The position numbers and the translations under genes were made by a program. From NCBI GenBank assembly GCA_964406605.1, contig CAYOSF010000006.1:124001-188000 (forward strand): a stretch of DNA of 64,000 bases, written 5' to 3'. Below the pieces are notes generated by a model. The model worked only from the letters and a program-made list of their open reading frames with translations, had not been told where the DNA came from and ran no database searches. Shown piece by piece: positions 43,335 through 53,200 of this stretch. Position 1 is the first letter of the stretch. Each line of letters starts with the position of its first letter. Source of the stretch: CAYOSF01 sp964406605. Its GTDB lineage: Bacteria; Chloroflexota; Dehalococcoidia; DSTF01; RBG-16-68-14.

Positions 43335-44387
43335 ATGGCCAACCGACAACTGGCCTTCGTCTTTGACGCCAACAAGTGCCTGGGCTGCCAGACGTGCACC
43401 ATTTCCTGCAAGACGCTTTGGACCGATCAGCCGGCCATGGAGTACATGTGGTGGAACATCGTCAATACCATGCCGGGGCGGGGCACGCCGCGCGATCGCT
43501 ATGAGTCCGGCGGCGGGTTCGATGATCTTGGGCAGGCTCGTGCCGGCGTTCTGCCCAGCGGGGCCGACTTCGGCGAGGCGTGGGAATTCAACTACGATGA
43601 GGTGTTCTATGGGGGGAAGGGCCAATCCTCCTTTCTGCAACCTCGCCGCCCGGCTGCAGTTAGCGCTGGCGAAGCGCCGGACTGGGGTCCCAACTGGGAC
43701 GAGGATCAGGGCGCTGGAGAATATCCCAACAGCTACTATTTCTACCTGCCTGTCATCTGCAATCACTGCACCAACCCAGCCTGCGTGGCGGCCTGCCCCC
43801 GCCAGGCGATCTTCAAGCGGGTAGAGGACGGTATCGTCCTCATCGACGAGGAGAGGTGCAAGGGCTACCGTTTCTGCCTGGAGGCCTGCCCCTACAAGCG
43901 GATCTACTTCAACACCCAGCGCAACATCTCGCAGAAATGCGTGATGTGCTTCGCTCGGCTGGAACAAGGGGTGGCCCCGGCCTGCGTGCGTCAGTGTCCG
44001 GGCCGCGTCCGCCACTTCGGATATCTCGACGACGAAGATTGCGATGTCTGCAAGCTGGTGAGGAAGTGGAAGGTGGCTCTCCGGCTTCACCCGGAGTTCG
44101 GTACCCAGCCAAACGTGTTCTACATACCGCCCCTCGCGCCGGCGCGTTTTGACGAGAACGGCGACATCGACGAGAACAACCCCCGCATTCCCATCGAGTA
44201 TCTGCGTTCGCTCTTTGGGCCGGACGTGGATGGGGCGCTCGCGACATTGAAGGAAGAGATGGCCAAGACCCGGCGGGGTGAGCGATCTGAGCTGATGGAC
44301 ATCCTTATCGCATACCGCTGGCACGATATGTTCAGACCGTTCGTGCAGCATCCAGGGGAGTTGGACCGCCCGCAGGTGAGATCGTGA
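43335..44387 (+). CDS. Iron-sulfur beta subunit of a type II molybdoenzyme (first copy)
   Basis: 350 residues with four cysteine groups: CLGCQTCTISCK (near residue 15), CNHCTNPACVAACP, CKGYRFCLEACPYK, and CVMCF with CVRQCPGR. This is the NarH/EbdB/DdhB pattern expected for three [4Fe-4S] and one [3Fe-4S] cluster. It connects the molybdenum subunit to the heme subunit. No signal peptide is seen; such subunits are usually carried with the alpha subunit. It ends next to the TorD-like chaperone gene. Confidence 0.9.
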   Translation: MANRQLAFVFDANKCLGCQTCTISCKTLWTDQPAMEYMWWNIVNTMPGRGTPRDRYESGGGFDDLGQARAGVLPSGADFGEAWEFNYDEVFYGGKGQSSFLQPRRPAAVSAGEAPDWGPNWDEDQGAGEYPNSYYFYLPVICNHCTNPACVAACPRQAIFKRVEDGIVLIDEERCKGYRFCLEACPYKRIYFNTQRNISQKCVMCFARLEQGVAPACVRQCPGRVRHFGYLDDEDCDVCKLVRKWKVALRLHPEFGTQPNVFYIPPLAPARFDENGDIDENNPRIPIEYLRSLFGPDVDGALATLKEEMAKTRRGERSELMDILIAYRWHDMFRPFVQHPGELDRPQVRS

Positions 44388-44410
44388 CGCGCGTCGAAGG
44401 AGGGACCGCG

Positions 44411-45058
44411 GTGGAGGAGGCGAGAGCGGCGGCGCGCAGCCATCTCTACCGGCTGCTGGCCGACGGCTTCGTCTACCCGGACCGCCCCTTGTTCGAGATC
44501 ATCAAGGCCGGCCGCTACAGGGACGACGCGGCGAAAACGTGCCTGGCTCTGTCCTACGACTTGGCATCCGAGAGCGACAATCTCGTGGCCTCCGGCGACT
44601 ACGTCGCCTTCCAGGCGGAGTACCTGCGTCTGTTCGAGGTCGGCCAAGGCATACCGCCTTGCCCGCTCTACAGCGGTATCTACCGAGGTGGGCGCAAGAC
44701 GGTCATGGAGGAGTTGGCCCGCTTCTACAACTACTTCGGTCTCTCCATAGAAAAGGGCGGCGGCGAACTACCCGATCACCTGACCACTGAGCTGGAATTC
44801 CTGCACTTCCTCGCATTCAAGGAGCTGGCTGCGCTCCAGCGGGAGGAGGACCCGATGCCCTACCGTCGTGCCCAGGCCGACTTCTTGGAGCGGCACTTGG
44901 CGTCGTGGTTGCCGGCACTGGAGGCGCGACTGCGGGGACTGGGATCGCCGCCGTTCTACCTGGCTCTGACCCATATCACGCGGGCCGCAGCGCAGACGGA
45001 GCTGGCGTTGCTCCGCCGGAGCGCCGACACGGCGGACGTCGCCGTGCTGGAGGCATGA
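44411..45058 (+). CDS. TorD/DmsD-family molybdoenzyme chaperone
   Basis: About 215 residues, all helical, with the TorD-family pattern SHLYRLLADGFVYPDRPLF, YVAFQAEYLRLFEVGQGIPPCPLYSGIYRG, and ELEFLHFLAFKELAAL. These chaperones bind the catalytic subunit and allow cofactor insertion before export. GTG at 44411 is chosen because AAGGAGG lies seven bases upstream; GTG at 44384 would overlap the beta-subunit stop as GTGA. Its stop region carries GGAGG, which serves the next gene. Confidence 0.85.
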   Translation: MEEARAAARSHLYRLLADGFVYPDRPLFEIIKAGRYRDDAAKTCLALSYDLASESDNLVASGDYVAFQAEYLRLFEVGQGIPPCPLYSGIYRGGRKTVMEELARFYNYFGLSIEKGGGELPDHLTTELEFLHFLAFKELAALQREEDPMPYRRAQADFLERHLASWLPALEARLRGLGSPPFYLALTHITRAAAQTELALLRRSADTADVAVLEA

Positions 45059-45060
45059 GC

Positions 45061-46176
45061 ATGCCTGCCGCCATCTGCATCGTGGGAACCAAGAACGCGG
45101 GAAAGACCACGCTCATCGAGCGTCTGCTCCCGGAGCTGATCGCCCGCGGCCGCAGAGTGGCCACGATAAAGCACGACGCTCACGATTTCGACATCGATGT
45201 GCCGGGCAAAGACACGTGGCGTCATCGCCGGGCGGGCAGCAACACCACGATCATCGCCTCGTCGTCCAAGGCCGCAATGGTGCGCCTGACGGACCGAGAG
45301 CTGGAGCTCGACGAGCTGCTGCGCCTGGTTGACCGCTCCTGCGACCTGGTGCTGATCGAGGGTCTGCGGCGCAGTCCCCTGCCCAAGATCCTCGTTGAGC
45401 GGCCCGCATTGAACGCTTCGGCGCCGAGCCTCCTGGGCGAAGTGTGGGCCGTCGTCACGGACGGGGACTCGGACGTCGACACATCCGTGCCCCGGTTCCG
45501 TCCCGACGAGCCCGGCCCCCTGGCGGAATTCATCGAACGGCGTCTTCTGGGCGGGCCGGCGCAGGTTCCCGCTTGGAATCTGCCCGCGTTGCTCGCTGAG
45601 GCCGGCCGTCTGCACGGTCATCTGTGCCCGGGCGAGGTGCTGGGCGTGCGCATGGCGATCCTGGGCTGCGAACGCCTCGGTATCTTCAACCCGAAGGCGT
45701 CAAAGCGGCTGATCGTCTTCATCGAGACCGACCGTTGCGGAGCCGATGCCGTCCAGACGGTCACCGGCTGTACTCTGGGCAAGCGAACGCTTCGGTTCGT
45801 GGACTACGGGAAGATGGCGGCCACGTTCTTGGACACGGAGACGGGCCGGGCGGTGCGCGTCTGCGCTCGCGGGAGCGCGCGGGAGGCGGCGCTTGCCTTC
45901 GGGGCGGCGACGCCCGACCGGCATGAAGCGCAGCTACGCGCCTACAAAGCGCTTCCGGACGAGGAGCTATTCACAGTCCGGGACGTGCGCGTGTCGCTTG
46001 AGGAGAGAGACCTGCCCGGGGGTCCCCGCCGTCGAGTGATCTGCGAGGATTGCGGCGAGGAAGTGAACGAAGGGCGCGAGGTCTCGCGGGGTAGTCGTAC
46101 GGTCTGCCGTGCATGCGCGGGCGGCTCGTACTACGCGGAGGCTGAGAAGACAGAGCGTGAGGAGGCGCGACCGTGA
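45061..46176 (+). CDS. MobB-FmdE fusion with C-terminal zinc ribbon
   Basis: 371 residues. Residues 1-165 are MobB, the GTPase that assists molybdopterin guanine dinucleotide synthesis: P-loop IVGTKNAGKTTLIERLL, ATIKHDAHDFDIDVPGKDTWRHRRAG. Residues 180-310 are an FmdE domain (HGHLCPGEVLGVRMAIL, IETDRCGADAVQTVTGCTLGK). The end is a zinc ribbon (CEDCGEEVNEG, then CRAC). FmdE domains are tied to molybdenum or tungsten enzymes. GGAGG before the ATG at 45061 supports this start. It sits between the chaperone and catalytic-subunit genes. Confidence 0.88.
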   Translation: MPAAICIVGTKNAGKTTLIERLLPELIARGRRVATIKHDAHDFDIDVPGKDTWRHRRAGSNTTIIASSSKAAMVRLTDRELELDELLRLVDRSCDLVLIEGLRRSPLPKILVERPALNASAPSLLGEVWAVVTDGDSDVDTSVPRFRPDEPGPLAEFIERRLLGGPAQVPAWNLPALLAEAGRLHGHLCPGEVLGVRMAILGCERLGIFNPKASKRLIVFIETDRCGADAVQTVTGCTLGKRTLRFVDYGKMAATFLDTETGRAVRVCARGSAREAALAFGAATPDRHEAQLRAYKALPDEELFTVRDVRVSLEERDLPGGPRRRVICEDCGEEVNEGREVSRGSRTVCRACAGGSYYAEAEKTEREEARP

Positions 46177-46250
46177 GGGAAGGTGCCGTCGCGTCCGCCG
46201 ATCCAGAACGTCGGGAGTCTGAGGAGTCCCTGGCTCAACGGAGGTGAACC

Positions 46251-49091
46251 ATGCCCGCTCGCAAGAAGACGACGCCGAAGCTGCTTTCAACGGAGGACCG
46301 CTATCGCGACCGTTGGCGTTGGGACAAGGTGACCTGGGGGAGCCACTGTGTCGACTGCTACCCCAGCAACTGCCCCTATCGCGTCTACGTGCGCGACGGG
46401 AAGGTGGTGCGGGAGGAGCAGTCGGGAACGTTCCCCGTCATCGAGTACGGCGTGCCGGACATGAACCCAGCCGGTTGCCAGAAGGGTGCCATGTGGAGCC
46501 AGATGCTGGAAGGCGGGCCGCGGGTCCTCTATCCGATGAAGCGTGTGGGCAAACGTGGCTCCGGCAAGTGGAAGCGGGTGTCTTGGAACGAGGCCCTGAC
46601 CGACATCGCGGACAAGATGCTCGACGCGATCCAGGAAAGCGGACCGGAATCCCTCGTCCGCATCGGCGAGCCCGCCGAGGGCGGCACGCAGGTCCTGGTC
46701 TGTGCGGGCGCCCTGACCTACATGCTGGGCGGTATCAGCACGGACGTCCAGTCGGAGATCAACGACTTCAGTCCCGGACTCTATGTCACTTTCGGCAAGT
46801 TCGACCCTGCTGCCAGCGTGGACGATTGGTTCCACACCGAACTGGTCCTGATCTGGCACTGCAACCCGATCTACACCAACATCCCCTGGTACCATTTCGT
46901 CCAGGAGGCCCGCTACAACGGCGGAGAGGTGATGCTGATCGCCCCGGACTACAGCCCGTCGGCGATCCATACCGACGTCTTCGCACCGGTGCGAATCGGC
47001 ACCGACCCGGCCCTCGCCCTGGCCATGTGCCAGATCCTTATCGAGGAGGATCTCTATCACGCCGATTTCGTCAAGGAGCAGACGGACCTGCCGCTGCTGG
47101 TCCGGCTGGACAACCAACGCTTCCTTCGGGCCAGCGACGTGGACGGCGGTCGGGACGACCAGTTCTACTGGTACGACCGGAAGGCAAGACGCATCGTGGA
47201 GGCGCCCCGAGGCACGCTCTCCCTCGGCAGTGTTGAGCCCGCGCTCGACGGGAGGTTCCAGGCGACCCTGGCCGACGGTTCGAAGGTCAATGTCACACCG
47301 GTCTTCGCTCTACTTCGCAAGATGCTGAACCGGGACTACACTCCCAAGAAGGCGTCGAAGATTTGCGGTGTCCACCCTGACGTGATGCGGCGCATCGCCC
47401 GCACGGCGGCCCGCAAGCGGACCCGCCTGCTCATGGGCTGGAACTCCGGCAAGTACTACCACGGCGACCTGATGGAGCGGACCATGGCCCTCTTCCTGGG
47501 CCTCACCGGCAACTGGGGGAGGAAGGGTACCGGCGCCCGCTCCTGGGCGGTGGGCATGTTCGAGGGGATGTTCTCCACCATCGCCAAGCCCACCCCTGGT
47601 CCCGAGGCTGCCCGCCAGGCGTTCCAGATGCAGGACCAGATGCTGCAGAACATCAAGGCGCAGGACCCCACGATGACGGATGAGATCGCGGTCGCCGAGG
47701 CGGGCTACCAGGGCGCCCGACTGGGCGGCATGGTGCCGTCCGTCTTCTTCTGGTACTACCACTGCGGCTTCCGCGAGCGCTGGAACAAGCCGGAGTGGAA
47801 CGACCCCAGTATGAAACGCTCCTTCGATGAATACATCGAAGAGGGCATCGAGCGCGGCTGGTGGGAGGGATTCCGCACGCCGGACGAGAAGACGCCGCCC
47901 CGGGTGATCATGGAGATCGGCAGCAACATGCTGCGGCGCACGCGGGGCGGTCAGGACATCCTGCTGAAGGACCTGTGGCGTACGGTGAAGCTCATCGTTA
48001 CCTGGGACTGGCGGATAAGCACCACCGGCCTCTACTCGGACTACATCCTTCCCTGCGCTCATCACTACGAGAAGCCGAACTTCTGCTACACCACGCCCCA
48101 CGTCATGAACATCACCTACTCCGACAAGGCGGTGGACCCGCCGGGCGAGGCGAAGTCCGAGTGGCAGATCGCCCAGGCGCTCACGAAGAAGCTCGAGCAG
48201 CGGGCCAAGGCGCGCAAGTTCGTTCAATACACGACGCCGCGCGGCATGACGGTCAATCTGGACAATCTCTACGACCCCCTCACTACCGGGGGTGCCTTTG
48301 CGGACGACGAGAAGCTGATGGACGAGATGGTGCGCGATACCGCCGTCGCCGGCGTGCTGCCCAAGGGCACGAGTCTGGCGACGCTGCGCAAGAAGGGGTT
48401 CGTCCGCTTCACCGGCTGGGGCGTCAGTTCGATGGCGCTGGCTCAGGCGTCCGACATCAAGCCGGACGAGGCACACGCTCCGTTCCGCTGGCACACGGAG
48501 AAGAAGCTGCCCTTCCCCACCCTGACGCGTCGCGCCCAGTTCTACATCGACCATGACTGGTTCCTGGAGGCGGGCGAGGAGCTGCCCGTGCACAAGGAGA
48601 CGCCGAAACAGGGAGGTGACTATCCCTTCCAGCTCACCTCCGGCCACCCGCGCTGGAGCATTCACTCCATGAACATGACCGACCCCGTCATCCTGGAGAC
48701 GCACAGGGGCTACCCCTTCGTGTTCATGAACCCGGACGACGCCCGCAAGCGCGGCGTCGAGAATGATGAGGAGGTCCGGGTCTACAACGATGTCTCCTCC
48801 ATTCAGATAGCGGTCAAGATCTCGCCGTCGGTGCGCCCCGGACAGTTGATCATCTACAACGGTTGGGAACCGTATCAGTTCGGTGAGTGGAAGGGCGCCG
48901 AGAACGTTGAGCCCGGCATGGTGAAGTGGCTGCACCTGGCCGGCGGATACGGGCACCTCCAGTACCGCAGCATCCACTGGCAGCCCGTGCCCATCGACCG
49001 GGCGATACACCTGGACGTGGAGAAGATCAAGAAGAAGTCGAGGCCGAAGACGAAGCGCGCCGCCAAGGCGGTCGCTCGCCGGCGGCGTTAG
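46251..49091 (+). CDS. Molybdenum catalytic (alpha) subunit without Tat signal (first copy)
   Basis: 946 residues of the type II DMSO reductase family. The FS0 cluster ligands are H32-x3-C36-x4-C41 and C76; C33 is an extra Cys. SWNEALTDIADKMLDAI and KYYHGDLMERTMALFLGLTGNWGRKGTG are molybdopterin-binding regions; INDFSPG probably holds the Mo-ligating Asp. The C-terminal domain has SGHPRWSIHSMNMTDP. No twin-arginine signal is present: the protein starts MPARKKTTPKLLST and soon enters RWDKVTWGSHCVDC. It is therefore probably cytoplasmic or exported by an unusual route. The basic tail ending in AARRRR type residues is unusual. Confidence 0.9.
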   Translation: MPARKKTTPKLLSTEDRYRDRWRWDKVTWGSHCVDCYPSNCPYRVYVRDGKVVREEQSGTFPVIEYGVPDMNPAGCQKGAMWSQMLEGGPRVLYPMKRVGKRGSGKWKRVSWNEALTDIADKMLDAIQESGPESLVRIGEPAEGGTQVLVCAGALTYMLGGISTDVQSEINDFSPGLYVTFGKFDPAASVDDWFHTELVLIWHCNPIYTNIPWYHFVQEARYNGGEVMLIAPDYSPSAIHTDVFAPVRIGTDPALALAMCQILIEEDLYHADFVKEQTDLPLLVRLDNQRFLRASDVDGGRDDQFYWYDRKARRIVEAPRGTLSLGSVEPALDGRFQATLADGSKVNVTPVFALLRKMLNRDYTPKKASKICGVHPDVMRRIARTAARKRTRLLMGWNSGKYYHGDLMERTMALFLGLTGNWGRKGTGARSWAVGMFEGMFSTIAKPTPGPEAARQAFQMQDQMLQNIKAQDPTMTDEIAVAEAGYQGARLGGMVPSVFFWYYHCGFRERWNKPEWNDPSMKRSFDEYIEEGIERGWWEGFRTPDEKTPPRVIMEIGSNMLRRTRGGQDILLKDLWRTVKLIVTWDWRISTTGLYSDYILPCAHHYEKPNFCYTTPHVMNITYSDKAVDPPGEAKSEWQIAQALTKKLEQRAKARKFVQYTTPRGMTVNLDNLYDPLTTGGAFADDEKLMDEMVRDTAVAGVLPKGTSLATLRKKGFVRFTGWGVSSMALAQASDIKPDEAHAPFRWHTEKKLPFPTLTRRAQFYIDHDWFLEAGEELPVHKETPKQGGDYPFQLTSGHPRWSIHSMNMTDPVILETHRGYPFVFMNPDDARKRGVENDEEVRVYNDVSSIQIAVKISPSVRPGQLIIYNGWEPYQFGEWKGAENVEPGMVKWLHLAGGYGHLQYRSIHWQPVPIDRAIHLDVEKIKKKSRPKTKRAAKAVARRRR

Positions 49092-49105
49092 AGAGGAGGT
49101 CTGCC

Positions 49106-50149
49106 ATGGCAGCGAAACAATCACGGACTGCTCCCATGAAGCAAGTGGCGATGGTGTTCGACCTCAACAAGTGCATGGGCTGCCAGACCTGCTCTGTCGC
49201 CTGCAAGGTGCTCTGGACCCGCAAGGAGGGGGAAGAGTACCAGTGGTGGTGCACCGTCAACACCATGCCCGGGCAAGGGCACCCCAAGGACTGGGAGGAT
49301 ATGGGCGGCGGCTACGGCGACCGGGGACTACCCGCTGCCGGACGGCTGCCCACTCGGGCCGAGTTCGGCGGGGGCTGGAAATACAATTTTGAGGACGTGT
49401 TCACCAACAAGGAGCACGTCGCCCTCCGTCCTGTCGAAAGCAACGGCAACACTCAGTGGAGCCCGAACTGGGATGAGGATGAGGGGGGAGGCAAGTATCC
49501 AAACAGCTATTTCTACTACTTGCCCCGTCTCTGCAACCACTGCACGCGCCCGGTCTGTGTGGAGGCGTGTCCGCGCGGCGCAATGTACAAGCGTCCGAAA
49601 GACGGCATTGTGCTGCGGGACGAGGACAAGTGCCGGGGCTACCGATTCTGCGTGGAGGCCTGCCCCTACAAGAAGGTCTACTTCAACCTGACGCGCCAGG
49701 TGAGCCAGCATTGCATCATGTGCTTCCCGCGACTGGAGAAGGGCGTCGCGCCCGCTTGCGCTCGCCAGTGTCCCGGTCGGCTGGTGTTCGTCGGGTACCT
49801 GGACGACAAGGGAGGGCCTATCGACAAGCTGGTGCACAAGTGGCGCGTTGCGCTGCCGCTCCACCCTGAGTACGGTACCGGCCCGAACATCTTCTACATC
49901 CCCCCGCTGGCGCCCGATCGGCTCAACCGCGACGGCAGTCTGGACCCCTCGACGCCTCGCATCCCAATGGAGGAACTGGAGCAGCTATTCGGGTCGCAGG
50001 TGGGCCGTGCGTTGGACACGTTGAAGGGCGAGCTGGAGAAGAAGCGCCGAGGTCGGCCATCCGAGCTGATGGACACGCTGATCGTGTACCACTGGGACGA
50101 ACTGTTCGGCCCCTACACTCGGGACCCGGCCAACCTACGTTGGAGATGA
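49106..50149 (+). CDS. Iron-sulfur beta subunit of a type II molybdoenzyme (second copy)
   Basis: 347 residues, a paralogue of the first beta subunit: CMGCQTCSVACK, CNHCTRPVCVEACP, CRGYRFCVEACPYK, and CIMCF with CARQCPGR. It holds the same four cluster motifs. AGAGGAGGT precedes the ATG at 49106. It lies between the two catalytic subunit genes, so it could pair with either; gene order suggests alpha-1 with one beta and alpha-2 with the other, but this is not proven. Confidence 0.9.
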   Translation: MAAKQSRTAPMKQVAMVFDLNKCMGCQTCSVACKVLWTRKEGEEYQWWCTVNTMPGQGHPKDWEDMGGGYGDRGLPAAGRLPTRAEFGGGWKYNFEDVFTNKEHVALRPVESNGNTQWSPNWDEDEGGGKYPNSYFYYLPRLCNHCTRPVCVEACPRGAMYKRPKDGIVLRDEDKCRGYRFCVEACPYKKVYFNLTRQVSQHCIMCFPRLEKGVAPACARQCPGRLVFVGYLDDKGGPIDKLVHKWRVALPLHPEYGTGPNIFYIPPLAPDRLNRDGSLDPSTPRIPMEELEQLFGSQVGRALDTLKGELEKKRRGRPSELMDTLIVYHWDELFGPYTRDPANLRWR

Positions 50150-50200
50150 GGGTCCGGGCAACGCCGCTTGCGGGCGACTCCGCGCCGCGCAGGAGGTGAG

Positions 50201-53200
50201 ATGTCACGCACGCGTGAGCGGCAGCGCCCCGACGAGCGAAGCGCCGGGCCGCTCCCGCTCCTGGGCGAACCTGTAACCCGTCGGGGCTTCCTGAAGGCGG
50301 CCACGCTGGGCACGGCTGCCCTCTACTTGACTCAGCTCGGCTGTCGGGACGGCCGGGAAGGCGTAAGCCGCGTCGTGGGGCAGGACTTCCCCTACGATCA
50401 GTGGACGGACGTCTACTATCGCCAGAAGTGGACCTGGGACAAGGTCACCTGGGGCACCCACCTCATCGACTGTCAGCCTGGGAGCTGCCTCTTCCGCGTC
50501 TACACCAAGGACGGTGTGGTCTGGCGCGAAGAGCAGGCCGGCAAGTACCCGGAGATCGAGCCGGGCGTGCCCGACTTCAACCCGCGCGGTTGTCAGAAGG
50601 GCTCCTCCTTCAGCGACGTGATGTACGGACCGGAGCGGCTGCGCTTCCCGCTGCGCCGCATCGGTGAGCGGGGCTCCGGTCAGTGGGAACGCATCTCCTG
50701 GGATGAGGCGCTGACGGAGGCGGCGGATGCCATGCTCGACGCGATGGAGGAGGTCGGGCCGGAGTCCATCATCTACGAAACAGGTCCCGGCAACGGCGGC
50801 ATCATCAACGGGTCGGTGCCCGGCTGGCGGCTCAGCCGGCTGGTCGGCGCGACCATGCTCGACGTCAACGGCATGATCGGCGACTTCAACGTGGGCCTCT
50901 ACGAAACGTTTGGCAAGTTCCACTTCTGCTCGTCGGTGGACGACTGGTTCCATGCCGACCTGATCCTGGTCTGGCACATGAACCCTGTCTACACGAGGAT
51001 CCCGTGCTCCCACTTCATCTACGAAGCGCGCTACCACGGGACGCAGGTGGTCAATATCTCGCCGGACTACAACGCCTCCAGCGTCCACGCCGATCTCTGG
51101 GTCCCCGTCGAGCCGGGCTCGGACGCGGCATTGGCGCTGGCCATGTGCCGCATCATCATCGAGGAGGGATGGGCGAACTGGGACTTCGTCGCCGAACAGA
51201 CGGACCTTGCCCTCCTCGTGCGAAGGGACAACGGGCGCTTCCTTCGTGCCACGGATCTCTCTCCGGACGACGCGGGCGCCGAACCGCGCGACGACCAGTT
51301 CTACCTGTGGAACGAAGACGCCGGGACTCTGGCGCCGGCGCCCAGGGACTCGCTGCGAATGAAGGTCCGGCCGTCGCTGGTAGGACGTTACGCGGTCACG
51401 CTTGCGGGCGGCGAGAGCGTCGACGTATCGCCGGCTCTCGAGCTGCTGCGTGAGCGGCTGCAGGAGTACACACCGGAGTACGCGGCCTCCATCACCGGTG
51501 TCAGGCCGTCGATCATCGAGCGGCTCGCCCGCACGGTGGCGGAGGCCAAGCGGGTCAGCATCCTTCAGGGCTGGAACGTCAACAAGTACTACCACGGTGA
51601 CCTGATCGAGCGCTCCCAGGCGCTCCTGCTGGCCCTTACCGGCAACCTGGGCCGCCAGGGAACGGGCATGCGGGGCTGGAACACCGGCCAGGTCGTGCCG
51701 GGGACGGGAACGAAGGATCGCGTTGGCATCGAGGGCTTCATCGGGCTGGCGGATCGGGTCTTGAGCGCCGAGGAGGAGCTGCTGGACGAAGATCCGACCC
51801 TCACGGAGGAGATGCGCGCGATCGGCGTCGAGAAGATCGAGGCGGAGCGGCGGGGCGTGTACTTCCCGTATGACGTGGGGCCGCTGACCGTGCCTCCCGC
51901 CTTCTATTGGTACTGGCATGCCGGATTCGAAGAGGTGTGGAACAGGGCCGACTGGTCGGACCCGCTGATGAAGCGGCCGTTGGGGGAGTACCTGGAGGAG
52001 GCTGTGGAGAAGGGTTGGTGGAAAGGCGTGGCCTTGCCGCCGCCTGAGCGGCCCCCTCGCGTTCTCATAGAGGTCGCTGCGTCTACGCTGCGCCGCACCC
52101 GGGGCGGCTACAAGATCTTGCGCGAGAAGCTCTGGCCCAAGTTGAAGCTCATTGTGGACATGGATGTGCGGATGAGCACCACCGCGCGCTTCGCCGATAT
52201 CGTGCTGCCGGCGGCGGGCAACTATGAGAAGGCGGACTTCCGGTTCCCCGTCACGGACGTCAACTTCCTCACCTTCACCGATCAGGCCGTGAAGCCCATC
52301 GGCGAGGCGAAGACGGAATGGGAGGCCTTCTGGCTGTTGGCCCACAAGGTACAGGAGCGCGCGCTGGAGCGCGGGCTGACGTCTGTGAAGGATGCGGAAG
52401 GCCGGGAGTTCCCACTCGATAAGCTGGTTGAGAGGTTCACGATGCACGGTGCCGTCCGCGAGCACGACATGGAGGCGCTGGTCGAAGACACGGTGCGGGA
52501 CACCGTGCGCGTAGGGGCCTTGCCCGATCGGACGTCGTTGAAGACCTTCCGCAAGGAGGGCGTGGTCCGGTTTTCGGGACTCGGAATGGTCGGCGAGGGG
52601 ATCAACGAGGCGACGGATATCAAGCCGAACGAAACCGTCTCGCCGCTGCGTTGGCACGTCGAGGACAAGGTGCCCTATCCGACGCTCACCCGCCGTATCC
52701 AGTTCTACATCGATCACGAGTGGTTCCTGGAGGCTGACGAGGCGCTGCCCAGGCATAAGCCCAACCCACAGATCGGCGGCTCGTATCCGCTCAAGCTGGT
52801 CAGCGGTCACCTCCGCTGGAGCATCCACTCTACCTGGATCACGAACAGGCTGATGCTCTACACGATCCGGGGAGGGCCGCTGCTCATCATGAACCCCGAA
52901 GATGCCGACGCACGCGGCGTGGCCGACACTGACGAGGTGAAGGTATACAACGACGTTGACGACTTCCACGTGCGCGTCAAGCTGTCGCCGTCGGTGCGGC
53001 CGGGGCAGGTGATCATCTACCACGCCTGGGAGCCCTACCAGTACCGCAACTGGAAGCCGTACGATTCGGCCCTGCCGGGCATGATCAAGTGGCTGCACCT
53101 GGCGGGCGGCTACGGACACCTCAAGTTCTGGCGCAACAACTGGCAGCCCCAGCAGGTAGACCGAGCCACTGCCGTGGAGGTGGAGAAGGCGGCTCCGGAA

